64,000 bases of DNA from Neostapfia colusana (taxonomy: Eukaryota > Streptophyta > Magnoliopsida > Poales > Poaceae). This document shows, piece by piece, positions 55,797-64,000 of this stretch (within the stretch, counting starts at the first letter, position 1; each line of letters begins with the position of its first letter). The DNA lies in assembly GCA_030760725.1 (NCBI GenBank), contig JASWHV010000001.1, positions 73,367,683 to 73,431,682 on the forward strand. The letters run 5' to 3'. The notes under the pieces are model-generated. The model worked only from the letters and a program-made list of their open reading frames with translations, had not been told where the DNA came from and made no database searches. The translations under genes were made by a program, and so were the position numbers.

Positions 55797-57927
55797 CTAT
55801 GAAGCATCAAAGTCATGGAACAAGGGATGAGGTTCATTTTTTGGCATGTTAGATGAGTTTGCAATGTTCTTTCCATTTTCTTTATTGGATGAACCCTCCT
55901 TGACAAAAACAATCAACTCTTTCCTATTCTTGGGAGTTTTAGCATGTTGCTTCCACTCCTGAGAATAGCCAAGAACATCTTTGACATGTGGAGGTCTTAC
56001 ATTAGTATATGAACTTTGTGCATATGCCAATTTCTCCTTGTCAAAGATTCCACCTTTTGGTGATTGCTTGTTTTGTGCCAATTTGAGTTCATCCTTAAGT
56101 TTTAGGATTAAGTTTGAGCACTTGCAAGTTTGAGTTGCTTCAGAAGATTTCTTTGAGGAGGGTGGAATCATAGAGGATGAAGGTGCATTGATCTTGAGAG
56201 CCTCAACTTGTGTTTCAAGAATCTTGTTAACTTTTGCCAAGTTAACAATTTCATCCTTGATCACAATAGTTGTGTCCTCAAGATTTGAGCAAGTTTCCTT
56301 GCTCCAAGCGAGTTCACGCTCAAGTGCCTTGCTTCTTTCCCTTTCATCAAGGAGCTCTTCAAGCTCATGACATCTCTCCTTTTCAAGGATGAGCATGTAT
56401 TCTTGACGGTTGATGAGTTCCTCCTCAAAGATTTCCTTCGATAACAAGCTCATCTTTTTCAAGGTGCTCCTACTTAGATCCTTGAGTATGGATTCGTTTT
56501 CACTACTACTATCAAAGCTATCAAGTGAAGAAGTAGAGGAGGAGGGTTTAGAGTTAACCTTTCTTCTTCCTCCTTAGCCATGAGACATGTAGACTTGAAG
56601 TCTTCAAGGTTGGTGAAGAGCTTGCTCCTTCCAATGGCAAGTGTTTCCACTTTTTCTTCATCCTCGGAGGATGAGTCTTCATTTGAGTCCCATTCCTTCT
56701 AAAGGTGAGCATGTCCCGATGGCTTCTTATTCTTGAAGAACTTCTTCTCTTGGGACTTGCCATCTCTCTTCTTCTTGCTCTCTTCATATGGACAATCCAC
56801 AAAGAAGTGTCCATATTCACCACAATTATAGCATGCTCTTTTCGTCTTGGGCTTGGACCTTTCCTAGTTCTTGTTCTCATAGTGGTTGCTCCCCTTCCTC
56901 CTTCTCAGCATCCTCTTGAATTTGTTGATGAAGAGCGCCTCTTTTTCATTGGTGTCGAGACTCTCATCATCACTTGCTTCGAAGTCCTGTGATGAGGATG
57001 TTGCTTTGAAAGCAACATCTTTCTTCTTGGAGGAGGCGAGCCTTTGGAGGTCGTTGTAGAACATGGCTTCCTTCTCCATCATCTCATTGTTGATGATTCT
57101 TCCAAGCACTTCCTCCGGGGTCATTTGAGCATATCTCGGGCTCTCACGGATCAAGGAGCAAAGAGCAATGTTTCGAGGCATGAGTGCCCAAATCATCCTC
57201 TTCACCATCTCGTGATCCGTATACCGGGTGCATCCATAAGATCGGATCTTGTTGACGAGGACCTTGAGACGGTTGTACATGTCTTTAGGGGACTCACCAT
57301 CCATGATGTTGAACCTCCCAAGCTCTCCTTTGATCATCTCGATCTTGGCCTCCCTAATGACTCGGTTGCCTTCATGCGCCGTCTTGAGTGTGTCCCATAT
57401 GTCTTTGGCCACCTCCAATCCATCGACTCGGTTGAACTCATCTCGAGTCAAGGATGAGGTGACGACCCCAACTGCTTGACATTGCGATGAAGTAGGATGG
57501 CTTGCTCCGGGGTAACGTCTTCTTCATTCCATGGAATATGGACACCTGTTAGAACAATTTGCCACAAGCTAGTGCTTAAGGAGATTAGATGCATCTTCAT
57601 ATTATGTTTCCACATGGAGTAATCATTTCCATCAAATTGAGGAGGTTTGCCAAGAGGAATAGATAAGTAATGGTTATTAGAGGTTAATCGCTCATAGTCG
57701 AGAGGATATTGGGAGTAGTCAGGTTGACCACTCCTTTCTTGATCCTTCATCTTCTTCTTTTCCTCTTTACTTGAGAAACATAGCTTCTCACGAAGTCGCG
57801 CCTCGAGCTGGCGAACTTCTTCATCGTCTCTTTAATGGTCTTGCAGCACATCCGCGTTCTTCTTCTTGTCATGTGTGTTGTCGCCTTGCGACGTCGGCGG
57901 AATCTCGTATCCCTCCACTCCGGCCAT
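55797..57927 (-). pseudogene. gag: Element E gag with zinc knuckle and coiled coil, broken
   Basis: Start at 57927 (MAGVEGYEIPPTSQGDN). UBN2-type gag core FDGNDYSMWKHNMKMHL to LGRIINNEMMEKE. Zinc knuckle CYNCGEYGHFFVDC (about 56835-56795), then a long coiled coil (LEELLDERERSKALERELAW and following) typical of SIRE gag. Damage: TAA at 57832-57834, one-base loss near 57478, TAG at 56864, TAG at 56699-56701, frameshift near 56560, and TAG at 55797 just before VLLRNKFGK. Gag would form the particle. This copy is dead. Confidence 0.88.
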
Positions 57928-57965
57928 CTTCTCTCCGAGTGGTTAGACTCTTGATGGAGAGACCT

Positions 57966-57977
57966 GCTCTGATACCA
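57966..57977 (-). promoter_or_regulatory. Primer binding site of element E (tRNA-iMet)
   Basis: On the minus strand it reads TGGTATCAGAGC, 2 nt inside the 5' LTR end. Confidence 0.9.
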
Positions 57978-57979
57978 AT

Positions 57980-59238
57980 TGAAAGTTGCCTAGAGGGGGG
58001 TGAATAGGCTAAACTACCTAAAATGACTTTATCAAACGAGATTAGAACATAAGGGCCAGACTAGTCTGGCTCAGGGGCGGAATAGTCCGGTCAGCCTGCT
58101 GGAAAAACCTAAAAACTTGATTTTTATGGGTTTTTCTTCAGATTTTAGTTTAATGAAATGTAGATAAACTATCTAGCAATCTAATATGACATGTTTGACA
58201 AGATATAGCAGTGAATTACAAGATTGTAACGTGGAATACTATAAGAGCAAAATGATCAAAATGAACCCTAAGCAATTTTAATGATCAATGAAATGTAAAT
58301 GCAAAAGTGACACGAAGATTTTTGCCCGAGGTTCGATTCCATTCAGGAAACTACGTCCGCGTTTAGGAGTCCACAAAGGACCGGGTTTAACAACCCTTTC
58401 CTCACCATGTCGCCACTAAGGCCAACCCGGTTCTTCCACTATCTCAAGGGTGAACTTACAAGATTTTGGGGCTGCTCACAATCTTAGGCTCCCACTTGAA
58501 CACGTCCACAAAACTTCACGAATCTCACAAGCCTCAGATCACAAAGACTCACACCAAGTGCACGAGATCACTTCAAGAGCCAAAACACTAAGTTCTTCCT
58601 TCTCCTCTCCTCACACACCCAAATCTACTCAAGAATTGGTTCTAGAGGGTGAGTAGGCAAGGGAGAAGGCTTAGAGAGGCTCTGAAATGGCTGTGGCGGC
58701 GCTAGGGTTCCAGTGAATTCTAAATGAAGTCAGGGCATCTCCTTTTATAGAAGTCCCGACAGCCAACCGTTGCCACCAACTAAAGTCCGGACTAGTCCGG
58801 TTAGGACCCCGGACTAGTCCGGTCTTCAGGGACCACTAAAATCACAAAGACACCTACTCCCCAACGTTCAAATTTCAAACGTTCACAAATCTCTCCGCCT
58901 CACAACGGACTAGTCCGATCTCACACAGGAACTCTTTGTCCGAGTGAGAACGGACAAGTCTGGAGGACCCGGACTAGTCGGGCCACAAAGGCGGACAAGT
59001 CCGGTCCACCAAGACTTTGCCATGGGAGCTCTCATCTCACAACCATACGGACTAGTCCGCCTCAGAACCGACTAGCCCGAACTCACACAGGAACTCTTTG
59101 TCCAGGTGAAAACGGACAAGTCTGGCTAGCCCGGACTAGTCCGGCCACTGAGGCGGACATGTCCAGTCTTCCAGGACTTAGTCCCGAAACACTCTCACTA
59201 AGAGAGAATCGGACTAGTCCGTCGCCAAATGGACAAGT
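57980..59238 (-). repeat. 5' LTR of element E, part next to gag
   Basis: It pairs with 27687-28365 plus 48264 onward. The TATA box CTATAAAAGG (minus) lies at 58741-58750, with palindromes upstream of it at 58785-59225. It ends at CAAGT (59234-59238), the left duplication of solo LTR F3. Because C is absent here, it shows the uninterrupted sequence at 58640-58650. Confidence 0.92.
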
Positions 59239-62200
59239 TGACACGACCCCACATTCTTGTCGAGCCAGGATCACGCTGAGAGGTGCTGCGTTGCACAGCA
59301 TCAGATAACACACATCAAAGGTACAAAGCGGAAGCAAAGTTTATTACATAAAGAGGTTTATGAATATTTGTACAACAAAATATGTTCGGTCCACACTCGC
59401 GGGCGTAGACTACGCATCAAGTTCACGTTCAACCCGTGAACGTGTCCTTGCTAGCACACACGCACACTAACACGACGGCGTGCACGACTCCCACTCGACA
59501 GGATTCCCCTCCTAGGGTTCCATCTCCTCCTCGGGAGTCCCTTCCTCATAGAACCCTGCAAAAGCTTCAAACACAAGCAGTGAGCACGAAGGCTCAGCAA
59601 GACTGACCCGTCTCTCCTAAACATGGAACTTCTACATAAGGGTTGATGGGTACATGAGACAAAAACAAGTTGCAAAGGACTCGCCTTATTAGTGGGACCT
59701 TACTTTCAAGTTTTAGCAGCAGGTTGTGGAGAACCTTATGCTAAGGCACATGAGAGAGCCGCAATCAAACAAGAAACGCATTTCTCTCATGTACTTTGCC
59801 CAAAGTTGAAAAGAACTTTAGTTAGCTCTAAACTACAACAAATCATTAACAATCAAAGTCCATCTTTCAATCAGCAGCATTTTAACATGTGACTAGCCTG
59901 TTCTTTCTACGTCACGGTACAGTGAACAAGTGGTACTCACTGACCGCGAAGGACGGCGATTATAATTGATTTACACCTGCAAGGTTACCCGAATAACCCG
60001 TCACGTACGCCCGTACTCGATGTTGCCTACAGCAACCATCACAGACGTCGTACGCAACCACCTTTCACCCGTCAGCCAAATATTGAACCGGTCCCATCGT
60101 CCCGAGCAAGAGGTCTCTGCATGCGCATCTCAGTGCCGCCAGCCGATTTACACCTCAAGCTCTCAACCTACCCTCTGAACAACGGGCAATGCCTCAATAC
60201 CCAGCTACTCGAGTTACATCAGTTTCCCGGTTCCCATATAGCCGGTAGGTCTTCGGTACTGTTGTAGCTTGTTCAACAGGCCCGCACACGGCTCGGTCCT
60301 CAATCGACACAAGCGGAGCTATAGCACACAGGCCCCAAAGTCCTGCTGCCCTTACTCTCCGCTCGGTCTCATTTTTCTTGCCATGTGTATCATGTGCTAT
60401 ATCTACCCAAGTCGAGTGCCTCTAGCCTATGCTCGCGAGTAGTTCCAACTACTCGACTTGTACCGAACCCTACCCTAACTTAGCTTTGCAGTAGCTAACG
60501 GGGTTTGCAATCCTAAACCCAACCCATGGTTTTCTTGGCTATGCAATTGGGTTTCCAAACAAGACTCTAATGCAAGGAAATAAGTGATACTCAAAGAAAA
60601 TGCTCAAAACAATAAAAATTTGAAAATAGGTTAATGCAAACCGGAGCTTGCCTTGCTGCTCTAGGTCGTAGGTTAGCTGCTCCTCCGGAGTAACGAAGTC
60701 TAGGACATCGGGTTCCTCCTCGACCTTAGCGACTACATGATATAAGAAGTACATGTATTAATTAAATGTATTTGTGAACCATCTAAGTCTCACTAGACAG
60801 ACCCAAAGAATGTGAAACTTGTAATGTGGCTTGGTTACAACCTAAACAGAGACTTGGTCAAGTTTTAGTTGCAGCAAAGCTCATTTGAGCCCTCTACAAT
60901 TAATTATGTACTTGACCATAATTGAAGGCTTTTAGGGTGTTCTAAGGATTTTCATGAAACAAGCTATGACTTTCTGAAAACTAGATTTTCAGAGGGTTCT
61001 AATGGAGTTGGTTTACTTAATTTGAAGGTTCCTAACTAAATATATGAGCTAAACAATTTCAGAGGAAATTCTGAAAATGTTTCTGAACATTTTCTATTTT
61101 CTCTGGAACAGTTTCACTAATCACACCATTAGGTGGGGCAAATGAGCTCAAATGGACCTGAAATTATTATGGTAGTTCAGGGATATTTTGGTGAACATCC
61201 CAGCAAAATTTCAGAATTTTCCTCCAAGGGATTCTCCAGTTAAAATTCCACAACAGTTTAAACTTTGAGGAATTAATTCTGGAGAAATAAGGATTTTCAT
61301 GAAGTGAAAATTGATTTGGTGGAAAGTGCTCAAAGATCTGAATCCAACAAAATTTGGTTCACTCAATTTGGAGTTTCCTAGCCCAAGTTATGAGGATTTG
61401 AAGTTTGAATGAAATCTGAAAACCGGGGAAAAGTTTAAATCTGCCGGTGGGCCACGGGGACACGTGTTGGGTGCGGAGGTGTCAGCACACTGAGGCCTAC
61501 AGGGTTTTTGTGTGCCAGCACATCAGATCCCAGCCGCAGCCCAATCCCGATTTAAAATATCTGCCGCTGACAGCTGGTGTCCACCCCCTTCGTCTACCTC
61601 CCGCCGCCCGTGCTCTGCCGCCGGGGTACCTCGCCGGAGAGCTCGCCGGCAGCCTCTGTGGAGCTCCAAGATTCATGATTCCGGCCGCCCCTGCCCACTT
61701 TCACTCGGAGAACACGATTCCGGGCTCAGCTCGTCATGACAACGACCGGCACATGGTCGGCGACGAGCAGCGGCTTCGGAAAGACTTCGGCCGTGTCGGC
61801 CGACTTCCCTAGCACCCCAACTGACCGAGCAAACGGCCGGAAAGCATCAGTGGTACCTCAGGAACCTCGGCATGGGCTCAAGGCAGCTTGGGAGAGGTCT
61901 GAAGTAGTCCCTCACCGTGCGCCCGATGCTTTCCGCATGCTCCGCCGTCGGTAAACTTTGAAATACGTCGGGTACATATGTTCTCAGACCAAAGGTTGTG
62001 AAGGCAACTTGTGCGCTACAGTGTCTATTTTGTGTGGGAGCGGATTGAGGCCCTCTAATCCTTCCTAGAGTATGGATTCGACAGAACCGCACCCGAAGGT
62101 CGGTCTGTACCCAGAAAGGGGAAAACTGGAAATTCGCCGCCGGTGAGCAAACACTTGGGCTATGGCTCTGGGGTGAGCAGCACCGATCACCAGCGCGTCC

Positions 62201-63261
62201 AAGGGTGCCTTGGCTCGGGCATGATCACCTCCCGATTGGGCTGTCCACAGGAGCCCGAAGTGCGGCGGTTTTAGGTCACCGAATTGAACTCTCGGTATAG
62301 CGGAGATCGACAGGTTTCAGCTGAGTTCTAGAACGGGGAAGAACGAGGAGGGTTCCTAGTACGTTGCCGTAGCTCTGGAGGGGACGAGGAGGCTGTGATC
62401 AGAGCTCTCCGATTGGTTCTGAACGGCGGAAGATAGTTTCCCGGCGCTTTGTTCTTGTGGGGAGAAAATGGCGAGGGCTTTGGCCGAGGAGGGGAGGCGC
62501 CTTAAGAAGGCTCTGAACCGACTTGTGCCCGCGTGTGGCCAAGCATCTGCTGGCGCGGTGGCCTCCCTCTGTGGCGATCGCAGCTGAAGCTCGGGGACCC
62601 GAGTGCTGAAAGTCTCAGTCGGTTGGATCATCCCAGTGGCTGACATGTGGGTCCCATTTTCATTTTTAACCTCTGATATTAACTCCTATTCACTGTTGTA
62701 AACAGTAGTTCCCACAAAGCCCCTGGTGATTTGAATTATCTACCCTTGAACCATTTGAATTGGTTAGAATTCAAATTGGGTTTGGTTTGAATGAATTTCA
62801 GCACATGTTCAGTTTGAAATTTAAATAAAGTTTGAATTTGCCCCACTTAGCTCATGTCAAGATCAACTCCAAATGGAGTGAAAATTGGTGTGTGAGCTCA
62901 CAAAATGTGCTGAGCAAGAATATGTCTCCCACTTTTGAATTTATGGGATCAAAACAGTTTGAATTTGCATTTGAGTTCAAACTGCCCTCCTCCTAGCTAT
63001 ACCCCAAGAGTACCTCAAAAGGTTTTGAATTTGGGTGAAAGTTGGCATTGACATTTCTAGCAATGTGTATGAGTTTTCATATGCCCAGCCCCTGTATATC
63101 ACATGTGGGAAATACCACTTTTGCAATATGTGAGTTTGTTCTCAAATGAGCATGTTGATGGTGGTTACTTTCTCTTCAAATGTGTTTATCAACTTGCTTC
63201 AAATGAGGTGTGTGTGTGGTGATGACACTTCAAACATGTGTCAAAAACTGAGGCCCTTACA
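59239..63261 (-). repeat. F-family solo LTR, copy F3 (4,023 bp)
   Basis: Complete LTR with minus-strand ends TGTAAGGGCC and GTCGTGTCA. Duplication CAAGT lies at 59234-59238 and 63262-63266, with no internal region, so it is a solo LTR left by LTR-LTR recombination. Candidate internal exon 60732-60652 (KVEEEPDVLDFVTPEEQL), with GC donor GGCAAG. Candidate terminal exon 59555-59512, cut short by a TAG. Hairpin 59581-59596. It is the reference for the full length of the family. Confidence 0.92.
60652..60732 (-). other. Candidate internal exon of the LTR-embedded split ORF (family F, copy F3)
   Basis: It follows 'catgtag' on the minus strand. It has 81 nt, phase-1 ends and GC donor GCAAGC, and encodes AKVEEEPDVLDFVTPEEQL then TYDLEQQ. 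It is the same length as the A exon at 7581-7661. Confidence 0.45.
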
Positions 63262-63462
63262 CAAGTCCGGACTCAGTCAAAAATTCTTAAACCGCCCCAA
63301 CACAGACTAAGCCGTAGGACTCCGGACTAGTCCGGCGTATGGCCCGTCAAGTCCGGCCTACTCGAGTTTACCTTACTAGCACTCTCCACTAAGGACTCGA
63401 CACTTCTAACGCTTTGAGCTCTCTTCTATGATCTCAATGCACTTGACACACACACACTCACT
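63262..63462 (-). repeat. 5' LTR of element E, distal part
   Basis: It continues 59238 after F3 and matches 48845-49045. It is cut at 63463 by LTR H. About 215 bp of the LTR remain beyond the window. Confidence 0.88.
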
Positions 63463-64000
63463 TGTCACACCCGGTTTTTCTGAAGAACAACCAAGTGAAT
63501 ATCAGATGTACGCTAGGATCATTTTCTCATACATGTGATGACAAATAGTGAAGCATCATTTATTACAAGCCAGGTGTCGAATGTAAATAAGTCTTACATA
63601 GCAAATGTCTCGATGGACAATAATAAGTTCATTACAAGTAAATAAACTAGCAGCGGAATGTTATTCTTGAGGGCTCCGTCACAGGCGTTGCCCGGGGACT
63701 CCATGAACCTAGAAACCTTCTTCGGGTCCAAAGTCTTGATCATTATACACCACCTCATTTTCTTGACCTGAGCAGCAATATAAACCAACAAATAGGCAAG
63801 GTTGAGTACCAATGGTACTCAGCAAGTGTAGGAAAGTTATGTCATGCATGGCTAGAGCAAGGATAGGTTGAACTCATGGTTAAAGCACTACGCAATCAAT
63901 ACCTATCACCTTAGCTTATTAAGCACCTACATTACTACACAGGTGAAATGGTCCCAATCTCCCATCCCATCATCATAATCTAATAACCATAACATCATTT
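63463..64000 (-). repeat. B-family LTR, copy H (partial, runs off the window)
   Basis: The reverse complement ends in AAAAACCGGGTGTGACA, as the B and D LTRs do. It holds the hairpin (63803-63821) and the candidate terminal exon (63767-63709) with GQENEVVYNDQDFGPEEGF and a stop. Whether a full element or a solo LTR follows cannot be told. Confidence 0.9.

Larger units (their letters stand above)
27687..63462 (-). mobile_element. Element E: SIRE/Maximus-type Ty1/copia element, split by C, D, F3 and H
   Basis: On the minus strand it reads 5' LTR (63462 down to 57980, interrupted by F3 and extending past the window), primer site, gag, pol in copia order (PR-IN-RT-RH), spacer, env-like third ORF, polypurine tract and 3' LTR (49254 down to 27687, interrupted by C). 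With insertions removed the 3' LTR is about 1.67 kb and the internal region about 8.7 kb. LTR pairs differ by roughly 8% in a sampled stretch, so E is clearly older than B. Every ORF is broken. Confidence 0.92.

Noticed and set aside
53284..57750. Several plus-strand ORFs over copia gag-pol
   Set aside because: They are reverse-strand shadows of the minus-strand polyprotein.

Overview
This window is plant nuclear DNA, most likely from a grass, and consists of long terminal repeat (LTR) retrotransposons inserted into one another. I found no host gene, tRNA, rRNA or bacterial-type feature. The plant call rests on tRNA-iMet primer sites (TGGTATCAGAGCC), Tekay/Del-type Ty3/gypsy chromovirus polyproteins, and SIRE/Maximus-type Ty1/copia elements with a third ORF. 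The grass call rests on the copia LTR terminus GCCTAGAGGGGGGTGAATAGG, very CpG-rich LTR starts and the dense nesting. The species cannot be named from the sequence.

Layout. Element A (gypsy, +) runs from before the window to 21885. A nearly intact, young gypsy element B (8178-20795, target duplication TGCAT) sits inside its 3' LTR. A itself lies inside an F-family LTR (F1, +, to 25036). F1 interrupts the gag of copia element G (-, 25037-26820), which in turn lies in a second F LTR (F2, -, 26821-27686). Copia element E (-, 27687 to beyond 63462) also lies in F2. The E 3' LTR is split by gypsy element C (28366-48258, duplication GTAGG). The 3' LTR of C is split by element D (37355-44327, duplication TCTTA), a sister of B with a large internal deletion. 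The E 5' LTR is split by a solo F LTR (F3, 59239-63261, duplication CAAGT) and by another B-family LTR (H, -, 63463 to the window end).

Coding content. A, C, D, E and G are broken by stops, frameshifts or deletions. B keeps a 1,489-residue gag-pol reading frame with one internal stop, and its LTRs differ by only about 22 substitutions (counted by eye).

Three things go beyond ordinary transposon annotation. (1) The B/D family carries an extra ORF upstream of gag whose N-terminus matches the histone H3 tail around Lys9 in register (TARKSTGG at residues 7-14), while its integrase ends in a chromodomain-like tail. (2) The LTRs of three gypsy families (A, B/D/H and F) each contain what looks like the same split mini-gene. 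It has an acidic, Gln/Glu-rich exon with phase-1 ends, a GC-AG intron of about 1.1-1.3 kb, a last acidic exon and a stop. A hairpin conserved by compensatory change lies 25-35 nt before the last acceptor in all four gypsy families. (3) The copia LTRs carry clusters of the perfect palindrome CGGACTAGTCCG upstream of their TATA box, and element A has about 13 tandem G-box-containing units in U3.
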